Source: Zygaena filipendulae (lineage: Eukaryota; Arthropoda; Insecta; Lepidoptera; Zygaenidae). Taken from it: a stretch of 64,000 bases of DNA. Below are positions 10,654 to 20,719 of the stretch, in pieces. The stretch spans positions 2,088,501 to 2,152,500 of the forward strand of contig OU015659.1 in assembly GCA_907165275.2 (NCBI GenBank), written 5' to 3'. The notes under the pieces were generated by a model. The model ran no database searches. It was not told the origin of the DNA and saw only the letters and a program-made list of their open reading frames with translations. Made by a program: the position numbers and the translations under genes. Position 1 is the stretch's first letter. Every line of letters begins with the position of its first letter.

Positions 10654-10890
10654 GATATAACCAGAGATGAGTTTTTTAAACCTAACTGACATTAGGCAAC
10701 TGCGCATGCCTGAACTGTCCGGACATGCGTAGTTGAAGCGTTACTATGGTAAAGAGATGGTGTTATTTACAATGGTCCGTTTCCATTGTACCGCTTGGAT
10801 GTACAGTAACAATGAAAACGGATGACGAATGAATTACACGAGAAATATATGTACATACAAATATACAAAATACGAGTGGCGGACGCCACA

Positions 10891-11372
10891 AACTGTTGAT
10901 CCCAATAAGACGCTTTATGAGACGTATAGGAAAACGACAAATTCAAGGAAAAGCAAAAGAAGCTAAGTAAACAAAGTCAAGAAAGTAAGGTATATTTTCA
11001 GTTTCCAAAAACTTTAAACAAACTCGTAGTTTACGACTCAAGAAGGAAAAGTAAAGCCCGGAACACACTATTGTACTGGTGTATCGTGTACATCGTGATT
11101 TGTGTTGCGCCTGGAACCGATAGCGTGTAATGTATGCGGTGTAGTACATGCAAGGTTTCTATAAAAAAAAGGAATTTATTGAATAAAAAAATGACAATCA
11201 ACATTTAATATTATTACATATTTTACAAACAAAAAATAAAACATCAAAATTAATAATATGATATTTGAAATTAATCAGTTACAATTACTTATATACTACG
11301 TTGTTTAGAAAAAAAAAAGAACTAGATAAAAAAAACAATCACTAATTATTTTTCTCACACGATTGCTATCTC
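10891..11372. other. Noncoding, downstream of MYSM1-like gene
   Basis: No gene is seen. The left part is the continuation of the scattered repeat split by the LTR palindrome; the right part, 11160-11372, is AT-rich and includes what must be the 3' UTR of the MYSM1-like gene. A minus-strand AATAAA candidate (TTTATT on plus) lies near 11168-11173. Confidence 0.45.
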
Positions 11373-14300
11373 TTATCTAAATACATCCGAGACGCCTTGA
11401 ATGAGTTTCTTCACTACTACATCATCGTCCGCGTAGCCCGCCGACCGCATGTGATGAGATATACTGGATATACACTGGCCAGAGAAAAAGACTCAGAATT
11501 AATTTTTATTGTTTATACTTATGTTTCCGTAGACTGGATTCCGACAGTAGGTACTCGAAAGACGAAACTAGAGTCAGACTCGACTTCAATAAAATAAAAG
11601 TACCTACGACATCAATGCACTTAAAGCATTAATATACAGAATTAAGTATTCCTCGCGGTAATTTCAGAGATCCCGCGGGAATTCCAGGACAAACGTACCC
11701 TATATCCTTTTCTGTACCCGTGACGAGTCGTAGGTATGCAAACTTTTATGCAGTTTCACCCGTATTGAATACCGTAGTTCCCGCAGGTATTCCGGGATAA
11801 AAAGTACCCTATATCCTTCTCTGTACTCCTGACAACGTGTATACGAAATTTCATGATGATCGGTTGAGCCGTCTAGGCGTGAAAGCGTAACAGACAGACA
11901 GAGTTACTTTCACGTTTACAATATTAGAAGAAAGATGTTAACAAAATATAGCTATACATTTTGTACTTACTGTCTGCATCCCCGCGACTTCAGAAAGTAT
12001 TGACTTAAAAAATTACAAATACAAGGAAAAAATAATAGCTTCATAACCTATTATCCTAACATATTATAAAACAAAGTCGTCCGCCGCGTCTTTCTGCTCG
12101 CGATAAACTCAAAAACTACTGAACGGATTTCTAACCGCGGGTGAAACCGCAGGAGCAGCCACTTAACTATAAAATAAAACCTATATAGAACCTAGATTAG
12201 AGCAAATAATTTGCTAAATACACAGTTATTTTTGCTAGTAAAAAAAACAGATACCGAAATTTCGTTCCAATAATATTATTTTATTTAAAATATTTTTATG
12301 TTTATTACCAAAAAGAAAGATATATCTGTTGGTGCCCACACTAGGAAAATCCTGTGTTGTGGGTGCCAGTTTAGAATTAACAATATTTATGTTTTACAGA
12401 TGTCGCTCGGTTGTCATGGGAAGAATGATACTAAACCAGCATGCATTTAAGAAAATATAATACTAGCTGTGCCCCGGGGTTTCACCCGCGGTAATTTCGG
12501 AGTTCCCGCGGGAATTCCGGGATAAAAGTACCCTATGTCCTTCTCTGTACGCCTGACAACGTGCATGCCAAATTTCATCCAAATCCGTTTAGCCGTTTTT
12601 GCGTGATTGAGTTACAAACATCCAAACATCCACACTTTCACATTTATAATATTAGTAGGATAATAATAATAATAATCCACTTCACAACTACTACTATAAT
12701 GTAGTATAGAATGGATATGTGGACTACTTTTGAAAATCAAAATTAATTAGTCCGTCAGTTAGAAAATAAAAAAACAATAGACACGTATTTTTTCCTTTTT
12801 TATAAAATTAAAATATAGAGATAAAGCGCATTAAAGTTTATGGTGAGTGGGTCGTGACGTCACTAACCGCTAAAACCGCCATACAAACTGTCAGAATAGT
12901 GACGTCACGCAGAATTTCAACTCAATATATCGCCGTTATTTTTTGATTTCGTAAAAACAAAATACGTGTCCAATATTTTTTAATAATCTACAAGACGGAC
13001 TAAAAAATTAGTCAACATGCCCATTACCTTGTGAAGATAGGTGCGCCCCGCCTGCGGGCAAACGTCTCTCAGCATGTCCACGCTGTGCTCGTCCGGGCGG
13101 GCGGCGGGCGCGCGCAGCTCGGCGCGCAGCTCGCGCAGGAAGCGCGGCAGGTTGGCCTCCGTGAGGTCCGGCTCCAGCCGCACGCTGAACTGGTAGCCCA
13201 CCGGAGTGTCCTCGCCGTCCGTCTCCGAGCCCGCGTCCTCCTCCACACGGATACAACTGAAGTAGTATAGAGTAACAAATTTGGGTTTGAATACCTACCT
13301 GTAATTTTGAACGAAGGTCTTCTTACTCTTATTCACCGTTCATGCCTACATGAAATTCATATAAAGGGGAAAGATTTGATTTTTTGTTTATCTGATTTAA
13401 CTCAAAAATTACTGGACCGATTTCAAAAAAATCAGTAATCATTAGAATGCTTACATTATCCCGGAGTAACACAGGCTTGTATTATGACCTGGAAATCCCC
13501 CAAGAACCCTAAAATCACCGCGGGGAATGGCTAGTGTTAAAATATAAATAATTCCCGCCCCCGCCCGCTTTGGCAACAAAACACGTCTATCTTTCAGAAA
13601 AAATACTGGGTATATTTAAAAAAAAAGTCGGTAGACAACTCTCTCACCGGTACTGCGAGGCGGTGCGGCCGGTGGGCCAGCGCTGCGAGGTGATGAGCGC
13701 CAGGAAGGGCGCCGCGCCGCGCTCCAGCGCCGCCTGCAGCGCGCGCTGCGAGCGCAGGTCGGTGCGCGACGGCGCCGCCGCGAACTGCGGGTGCGAGTGG
13801 TGCCAGCCCGCCACCGCCAGCCCCAGCGCGCGCAGCCGCTCCGCCGCCAGCGCCTGCGACACTGCCCGCGGAGGACATAGTTACTAATATTGTGTGAATG
13901 TAGTGGATTTTGCATAATAGTGATGATCAAGGTGCGGAAACAGTGAAAAACGATGAAATGGGGCGTCTTAACTGGCTGTATGAACTAAGTTTCCTTTGCC
14001 TTCCCCGAAACAGGGTGAACACGATGTGTAGCGACTAGCGACAGTTACCGGGGTCCATGTCGCAGTGCGTGCGCGCGGCGGCGGCGGCGGCGCGGCGGTA
14101 GGCCCGCAGCTCGACGCGCGGCGCCCCGCCCGCGCCCGCGCCCACAGCGCCGCCCACCAGCCCCATCACCTCGCCGCGCGACGTGTGCGCGTGCGCGTCC
14201 ATCGCTATCAGCGCCGACACGTACATGTGCACCTCGTACGGCGCCTGGTATCGAACATTATCCGGTTACAAAAATGATAATTAATTTAATTAATCATTAT

Positions 14301-17300
14301 AAGGTAAGGTAGGGTAAGATAGGGTAATGATTCTAAAGTAAAGTAACTTTTTCTAACGATTTTTAAATTATCATATTTTTACAATTACCCGCGTTTAAAA
14401 CAACACAATTCTCATTAAGAAATTTTGGTTTATTTGGGAAAATTGAAATTAATGAGAGCAAGCAATAAGTACGAAGCGATACTAAGAATACGAGTTTAGC
14501 CAAAAAGAATGATCATTCTCAGTTCAATAGCACAGGATGTTTGAAAACCTAGTCTCTTGTCATAGTGACCAAGACAAATACAAATACTGGTAATGGATAT
14601 ATGGATGTAATATTCATATAGCATTTTAAATTCATCATCCCTCACCGGTCTCTCTGCGTTGTACACTCGGCACTGTATGAGGTGCACAGGCTGTTTCTTG
14701 GGCGGCCTCTCCTTGCGCGGCTCGCTCGCCATCTCATACAAATCCCCAGATTCTGTGTGCATAATGGTGTAGCCACCGCCGCCGTCCTATAGAGATGAGC
14801 AGTATTCACTGTAACTCTATGCCTGTTAGGATTGTTACTAATTTTTTTGTATTTTTATAGCAACTGGTTTTCAGAATAAAAAAATATTCATTACCTACCT
14901 TTTGTAGTTATAGATATTGAAATTATGGTCATAAATTGGACTAGCTACCTACAATGTTTTACTTGCCACACCTAGACCATGGAAATATACGAATTTTTCG
15001 CAGTAAACTTCGTTTATGTCTAATTGAACTTACTAAATTTATTTTTCTCTGCCTCTTCCGCATTGGTTCAAACTTTCTCATGGGAGGAGGCTCCTCTACA
15101 CTTTTTTGTACATATTTTCCAACTGTATCATCCTTATTGGAGTTATCGATTTCATTTTCACTGTCTATGTCTACATCTATATCGCTCTCTGGCTCTGAAT
15201 CTTTTTTCTTTTCGATTTTGATCTGTAAAGTTATAACAAAATTAATATACACTACTATGTTTCTATTATTTGATTTATCCTTCTCAGTAAGGTGATACAC
15301 AAACCTTGAATGTTCTTAATGTATAATAATTTTATTAATCTATGTATTAATATTACTAATATTATAAGAGGTAAAGTTTGAGGGGTTGTAGAGGGTAATC
15401 TCTGGATCTACTGAACCGATTATGAAAATTCTTTTACCAATAGAAAACGTTTTTATGAGTGTCTTACCGCCGCACTCAGTCGACTTTAATGATTACTTAG
15501 TTAAGTATAGATTTTTAAAACAAAACTGCCGCATTCAGACAAGTTTAATAAATTAATGTTAATTTGCATTTAACTTATTAAGTTACATCTCATTAAATGC
15601 CAATTAACATTAATTTACTGAGCGTCTCTGATTGCGGCAATTTTGTTTTAAAAATCTATACTTAACTAAGTAATCATTAAAGTCGACTCTGAGTGCGGCC
15701 GTTAGCCTATATTGGAACCCGAAACTTCCGCGGGAACTCCGAAATTACCGCGCGGAGCAGCTAGTTTATTATATACTAGCCATTACCTGTTCCCTGCATT
15801 TTCACCCGTGTGGCTCAAGACTAGGGACTGCAGCTTCCTATCAATAAGGGGATTTTTAGAATCCATTCGGTAGTTCTAAAGATTACCCCTACAACAAACT
15901 CCAAAATCACAAACTTTGCTTTCTATAAAATATTAGTGCAGACAAGCTGTTGTTTCCAACTCCATTTATGTTTGGAATTGAGCTAATGTTACTGTTAGGC
16001 TTATAGTACTTAATGCTTTTAGTTTCATTCAAATATTACACTATCCTTACATATTATAAAACAAAGCCCTCCACCACATCTGTTGGTCTGTTTGTTCACG
16101 ATAAACTCAAAAACTACGGAATGGATTTTCATGTGGTTTTCACCAATAGTTTATCCCGGAATTCCCGCGGGAATTCCGAAATTAACGCGGATAAAACCGC
16201 GGGGAACAGCTAGCACTTTAATAAGAACAATAAAACAAGCTAAAATGTGAAAACCCTATTCAATTCAGTTCAGTAGTTTGAGTGATCTACTTACAGACTG
16301 ATCCATAAATCATTTTATACCTTCAATCTACTGACCTCTAGGTACATTCCTATGTATTGACTATATTTAATTATTCATAAGCAATACTTCACAAACTGAC
16401 CACTTGTTCCCCTTCAGAAACCTGCAGTGCTTGCCCGGATCCTAATACTATTTGCAGCTTAGGACTCTGCAAATCTTCCTCAGATAAACCCAAATCTTTT
16501 TTTTGGTGCTTTTGAGGAGAATTTGAGAGATCTTTACTCTTATTTCTTGGCCTAGGATGAATGGTCCTTGTTGCTTTTCGTCTATGATTACCAATTTTCT
16601 TATCAGTTTTAGCCATCTCATGTTTAACTAAGTTCTTTGCCACAATATCAGTTGAATCTACATCACTCCCTATTGACTCTGTGGACCCTATAACCAAATC
16701 ATCTTCATAGAGTATTTCAGATGGCTTTGTAAGTTCACTCTGTATGTTATTGCATATTATACTATTTTTAAATTTTAAATTGCACGTTTTCTGTCTACGT
16801 GAATGGTTTGGAACATTGACTGTTGGTGATCCAGTTGCAACCAAATCAAGAATATTGTTAATATGAGTTTCATCCGCAACTATTTCTTCTTGTACTACAG
16901 CTGGGACATCTTCCTGTTCATTGAGGAAACCAAAACATGGTGTATCAAGGTGCACTCCAAACTCAGCTAATATGTAAGCTTGGATCTCATCTTCACTTTT
17001 AGTTTTCACTGTCTGTGCTAACCTTTTTATGTCACGTCCATATTTCTTCTGAAAGTTACAATACTTGCATTTGATTCATGTATTTGACTATCAAGACTAT
17101 AAAGCAGTAAGTATAAATAATAGAGACAATGATATTATGTGAGTTTTATGCAACTGTCACTAGGTACTTATTGTGCTTACTGAAATAAGACAATTACTGT
17201 GCTCCTCCCTCCTGGTACTCTCTTTATTTATGGCCCATGCCATATGGCCCTATGGTTTCACCCATGCTAATTTCAGAGATTCCCAGGGAATTCTACCATA

Positions 17301-18069
17301 AAAGTACCCTACATCCTTTTCTGTACTCCTGACGACAAACAAACAAACAAATCCACTTTCACATTTCAAATTGGACATTAATTGCTTGAAGTGGTTTGAA
17401 GGAGTTACAACATCAGTTGGCAGTTAATTCAGATAAATTATGTACCTATTATAGTGTAATTTTTTTATAGATTTTGAGTGGATTATTCACAAAAGCTTAT
17501 GAGTAAATAGATAGAATATACTTACTAATTCAATTGCAAGCAATTCTCTTTCTGCCTTACTCCACAATATATGAGTATTCTGTGATTTTACTTTAGAACC
17601 AGTTCCAAAGTACTTTTTCAATGTACCTTTGGTTGGAAAAGATTTGTAGTTCCTGTAAGTTGGAAAATAAAAGGTTCATATAAACAGCTATTTTTTGTCG
17701 TTTCTACTAGAGCGTGCAGGTGGAAGAAGCAGGTAGGTACCTGTTGGATTTTTCTTCTTTTTTATCATACCAATTGTTAACCGTAGAGTCTAATAGCCAT
17801 TGGGGATGTATGGTATCTTCGCGGTCCGAACATGAAGGTCTAAAATTAAAAGAATAAGTCGAGAAACTGTCGAGTTTTGATAACAAAGACAGTAAATATT
17901 TTTTCTTGTTTGTAAATAATAAATCAAACAAATTGACAAAAGGGCTATCTAGAATATTTCAGGCTCAAGCGGCTTATGCAAACAGAACTTACATTCCTTG
18001 ATTATTTTGAGCAAAACAAGAATTAAAAGAAAATTCTCCCAAAATATCAATTTCATCATCATCCGCCAT
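11373..18069 (-). CDS. MYSM1-like JAMM/MPN+ histone H2A deubiquitinase
   Basis: Ten exons rebuilt with consistent phases: 17993-18069, 17741-17839, 17526-17652, 16401-17048, 15034-15222, 14646-14786, 14049-14244, 13648-13861, 13028-13256 and 11373-11474, giving 2022 nt and 673 aa. It starts MADDDEIDILGEFSFNS and stops TAA at 11373-11375. A SANT/Myb-like region (about residues 70-120) contains ILWSKAERELLAIEL and KKYGRDIKRLAQT. The C-terminal MPN domain has Glu in SRGEVMGLVGG (about 452) and the JAMM zinc site WHHSHPQFAAAPSRTD (His 514, His 516, Asp 527), so the metalloprotease looks active. I see no SWIRM domain, which vertebrate MYSM1 has between SANT and MPN. Family role: removes ubiquitin from histone H2A in the nucleus. 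The exon 4 donor (GTG/GTCAGT) is the least certain junction. The MPN exons are strikingly GC-rich. Confidence 0.88.
11650..11935 (-). repeat. Helitron-type repeat fragments (two partial copies)
   Basis: Contains CGCGGTAATTTCAGAGATCC and the conserved block for GGGTACNTTTTATCCCGG read on minus, twice in succession, the second with TGATCGGTTGAGCC. Upstream of MYSM1-like exon 10, in its last intron. Confidence 0.6.
12054..12162 (+). repeat. Helitron-type repeat, internally deleted
   Basis: Starts TCCTAACATATTATAAAACA and jumps to the 3' hairpin AACCGCGGGTGAAACCGC. Terminal CTAG is degenerate. Confidence 0.55.
12463..12660 (-). mobile_element. Lep1-like nonautonomous Helitron (complete)
   Basis: 198 bp on the minus strand from TCCTACTAATATTATAAATG to CTAG, inserted between A and T (plus 12462 and 12661). 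Same subfamily and length as 3813-4011. It lies in the last intron of the MYSM1-like gene. Confidence 0.8.
12719..13020 (+). repeat. MITE family B carrying two TGACGTCA sites
   Basis: About 300 bp with imperfect terminal inverted repeats (ATGTGGACTACTTTT against ATGTTGACTAATTTT). Palindromic CRE-type sites TGACGTCA lie at 12855-12862 and 12900-12907. Other copies are at 41050-41370 (inverted) and 54078-54345. Its right end lies only a few bases inside the intron following MYSM1-like exon 9. Confidence 0.75.
13360..13534 (+). repeat. Helitron-type repeat, degenerate
   Basis: Contains AACTCAAAAATTACTGGACC, the middle of another Helitron subfamily, and ends CACCGCGGGGAATGGCTAGT with CTAG. In a MYSM1-like intron. 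Confidence 0.55.
13878..14020 (+). repeat. Interspersed repeat shared with 26090-26400
   Basis: The segment with GTGGATTTTGCATAATAGTG and ATGAAATGGGGCGT also occurs at 26105-26185, followed in both places by GGACTAAGTTTCCxTTGCC-type sequence. An unclassified repeat with no ORF. Confidence 0.5.
15339..15764 (+). mobile_element. Helitron-type repeat split by a foldback MITE
   Basis: Begins near TCTATGTATTAATATTACTA and ends GAAATTACCGCGCGGAGCAG then CTAG at 15761-15764. The foldback MITE at 15464-15704 sits inside it, so the Helitron is older. Confidence 0.6.
15464..15704. repeat. Foldback MITE family C, copy 1
   Basis: About 240 bp with inverted repeats of about 70 bp starting CCGCCGCACTCAG and including ACTTTAATGATTACTTAG. 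A second, better preserved copy is at 50271-50514. It has no ORF. Confidence 0.75.
16044..16213 (+). mobile_element. Helitron-type repeat (second subfamily)
   Basis: TCCTTACATATTATAAAACA after an A, ending in AAACCGCGGGGAACAG then CTAG. In intron 4 of the MYSM1-like gene. Confidence 0.65.
17245..17375 (-). repeat. Helitron-type repeat, 3' part
   Basis: Minus-strand remnant: GGTTTCACCCATGCTAATTT, then AGTACCCTACATCCTTTTCT. Truncated on both sides, in a MYSM1-like intron. Confidence 0.5.
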
Positions 18070-18225
18070 TTTCGATATTTTGTTTTGATTTTGAGTTTTA
18101 ATTTTTTTTTTACTTGACCTTGATTTTTTTATTATTTACTCCAATAGGAAAGGCAAAGGAAGTAAGTTCATACAGCCAATTCAGTAGTATTCTTCTTGAG
18201 GCTTACTATGAGCTCTTTAAGCAGG

Positions 18226-18852
18226 AGGGTACTTGCATGAAATTTATAATAAGAAATTGTGTCAATATTTCAAAAATAGAGCATTAGAAAAGCGTTATCG
18301 TGAAAGATTTACTAAAAAATTTTCAATAGTTTCCAAAATATTCAACTTTTAATTTTGTGAAACGGAACGTTGCAACGAAACACCAATCACAGCCAAGCTT
18401 GACACATGACGTCACTTTTATTTTTTTAGGAAACATTTACCTCTTTCAGAGAAGACAAAAGAAACTAAATGCATACAGTCAACGCATATTTTCCATTTTC
18501 TGAAGTTTTTTTGCTTTAAAATGCATCGGTAAGATGCATTTCGATTCTTTACTGGAACTTTTGGAAGTAAATCGACACAGTTCAACCTTAATTTCGCTTT
18601 TGGATATTGAAGTTATCTGTCTGTCAGTGTCACATGACCCTGTCATTACGACAGTGACATTTCTATCACAGATTAATAAGTCGTAATTTTGAACAAGTGA
18701 CGTCATTCCGCGTTTTGGCGGTAAGGTCTAAAGTAGGAAGGAAACGCTCTATTTAATTAATTTATGCATATATTTTTTTCTTTTTCTTGCTTTGCTCAAG
18801 TGGGCCATATATCTTTAAAATAGACTGAAAACCAAATTCATGCAAGTACCCT
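18226..18852 (+). repeat. MITE family A, intact copy
   Basis: 627 bp with terminal inverted repeats of about 19 bp (AGGGTACTTGCATGAA at the left, TTCATGCAAGTACCCT at the right). Direct-repeat partner of 6660-7233. Contains TGACGTCA near 18408 and TGACGTCAT near 18697. It lies about 160 bp upstream of the MYSM1-like start codon. Confidence 0.8.
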
Positions 18853-19869
18853 ATTGAATTGCTCTGCTTTATTGTACTATCACCACATTTTAGCAGGCCT
18901 GCTACCCTCTAAGTAGTTTGTGCTGCTACCGGTGTGCGTTCCGTGGGTTTGGGCTCAGTTGTTCAGTTAAAATTTCACTCGTTTGAGTTGCAATCAAGCC
19001 ACAGAACGATCGAGTTGTTTTTATAACCTCAAAATATTTGAAATTTCAGGCGCCATTTGTTTTCTCTCAATTTACATTGCAAATAAGACTGTTTTACATC
19101 CAACTATAAACTTTTTGTGACTACGACACCTCCCCTTTGTTCGTAAGAACTCCGATTAATTTCTTTTTCAACGAATCCGGTTTTTGGCGCAAACTTTGAT
19201 ACTTCTTAAACAATACATAGCTGTCAGAGTGAAAATTAACCTGCTTCGGAGATGGTTGTTTGGTTGCTGCACTCGGAGCCACGGAACGGGTGAAACTACG
19301 CTCTAACCGTGGACGGAGAATCCGTCTACGGCTCTAACAGTTGTCAGAGTAAAATTTCACCAAGCCACAGAACGGGTTCAGAGCGCGCTCGAGCGCGTTC
19401 GAGTGCATTCGTGCGAAGCCACGGAACGCACACATGGAACGCGCCTCCGGCAATGACTAAGAAGCATGGAATTAATAGGTACTTCGTACAACTGGAAAGC
19501 TTACTGTGCATCGAAACACGCACCGAGCGAGAGGTCATTAATCTTGGTCCGTCTCTTTCAAACTAGTGTAACCATTCTTTTTCCTCATAGGAAATTTTTT
19601 AAAGAAAATCGCTCAATTACGAGGCTCAGTTTAATATCAATTATTGAAATTAAATAATAAAATGAAGCAGAAACGCACAGTATTTTATTGAAATAGGTAG
19701 ATAGTAATTATATCTACTCTGTTTTTATAGAAAGACTCGTAAGATCCTAGTCCATCGAAGTAAACTTTTGATGATTGTTTGTACGTAATGCTAGCTACCA
19801 AAGTTATATACACTAGCACACACCGCTATTGCGCATCATCCTCTAATAAACAATAGGTATACTTACTTA

Positions 19870-20163
19870 TTTTATATAAAAAAAATGAATCATCAAATGT
19901 GTTGGTAAGCGCATAACTTCCAAACGACTGCACCAAATTGGAAAATCGTTTTTTTTGTTCGTTATTGTCAGGACAAGGTTTATATAAAAGAAGTTTGGAG
20001 TTCCTGCGGGAATTCTGAAACTCACGCGGGTGAATCTCCGAAACGGTTGGACCGATATTGACGGGACTTTCACTGCTAATTAGCTGTTGTTCTAAGGAGT
20101 AAATTATACTGCATTGGAGTTCCTGCGGGAACTCGCGCGGGTGAAACCGGGGGGCACAGCTAG
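19870..20163 (+). repeat. Helitron-type repeat fragments (two 3' ends)
   Basis: Two successive conserved 3' blocks (around GGAGTTCCTGCGGGAATTC and again around 20117), the second ending in CTAG at 20160-20163. Confidence 0.55.
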
Positions 20164-20226
20164 TAATAAATAAAACACTTCTAAATACCTAGTTAATATT
20201 GTATTTTTATTGTTGACATTTTAAAA

Positions 20227-20559
20227 TTAAACATTACTGAACAATATTGTTTTGTGCAATTTATGGCGTAAAGTAGCTCGAGATGTGCCAATGACCTTTA
20301 ATGTTTTATCTTTTCCATAAGTTGACATTCTCATTGTGAGATATTTGTTAACAATGAATTTTAAAAGAACAATTTCATGTCTGGTTTCACAATTGAAAGA
20401 ATTAACTGGATGCGCCGGAACAATCAGGGAATCTAATTTATCAAAAAAGTGCTGCAGAATTAGAATCATAATTTTATGCCTGTTGGTTTTCAATAGAGAA
20501 TCTTTTGCCAATGTTATAAACACTTTTTCCGTGTATTGAACAATAATAAAAATTTCCAA
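20227..20559 (-). CDS. Possible C-terminal exon of a THAP-type protein
   Basis: An ORF of about 110 codons ending at a stop at 20227-20229. The segment HEIVLLKFIVNKYLTMRM followed by a basic stretch (TSRATLRHKLHKTI) resembles the C-terminal end of THAP/P-transposase-derived proteins. The frame is open back to about 20580, but no splice acceptor is visible there, so the link to the THAP-type exon at 20646-20719 is unproven. It could be a decayed remnant. No zinc-binding residues are in this part. Confidence 0.35.
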   Translation of the reverse strand: MEIFIIVQYTEKVFITLAKDSLLKTNRHKIMILILQHFFDKLDSLIVPAHPVNSFNCETRHEIVLLKFIVNKYLTMRMSTYGKDKTLKVIGTSRATLRHKLHKTILFSNV

Positions 20560-20645
20560 GGTATTTAGTGATACAATAAATTTAAATTAAGTACAGAAGT
20601 AGTTTCAAGTGTAGTCACCCTAGTTCACACTGATATCAAACTTAC

Positions 20646-20719
20646 CTGTGAAAAGATAATCCACAACCAGGATATGATTCTTTCCCACACCCACTTACAG
20701 CACATATATTGTTCACCAT
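20646..20719 (-). CDS. THAP-type N-terminal coding exon
   Basis: ATG at 20719, then MVNNICAVSGCGKESYPG and SFHR, ending at a good donor (ACAG/GTAAGT) in phase 2. C-x4-C followed by SFHR is how THAP zinc-finger domains begin. The next THAP exon, expected to carry the FPxD and CxxW motifs, is not found between here and 20227, so the gene is either broken or has lost its middle. It is divergently arranged with SQOR copy 1; the two start codons are 818 bp apart. Confidence 0.5.

Larger units (their letters stand above)
8595..10890. mobile_element. Palindromic LTR insertion (self-primed strong-stop DNA)
   Basis: Two copies of the same retrotransposon LTR stand head to head. The left arm is 8595-9028, starting TGTGGCGTCCGCC. 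The right arm is 9072-10890, ending in the reverse complement; removing the P-like insertion and its extra duplication (9277-10661) leaves exactly 434 bp in each arm. The loop is 9029-9071 (43 bp). AACT flanks both outer ends (8591-8594 and 10891-10894), as after integrase-mediated insertion. On the minus strand the loop plus arm reads TGGTGACCCCGACGTGAT, exactly complementary to the last 18 nt of tRNA-Trp and the primer-binding site of the parent element. The palindrome begins at the last of those bases. AATAAA occurs in the arm at 8973-8978. No gag or pol is present. Confidence 0.88.
18070..20226. other. Intergenic repeats between MYSM1-like and THAP-like genes
   Basis: It contains MITE family A (18226-18852), a stretch at 18930-19460 with several copies of AAGCCACGGAACG in both orientations (a probable decayed element), and Helitron fragments at 19870-20163. 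No gene is supported; the 85-aa ORF at 19309 spans the repeated motif and is not convincing. Confidence 0.5.

Noticed and set aside
13031..13878. Plus-strand and alternate-frame ORFs at 13031-13270 and 13594-13878
   Set aside because: They are shadows of GC-rich MYSM1-like exons, which read clearly in one minus-strand frame with JAMM residues.
14035..14277. Overlapping ORFs on both strands
   Set aside because: Only the minus frame fits splice phases and the MPN motif EVMGLVGG.
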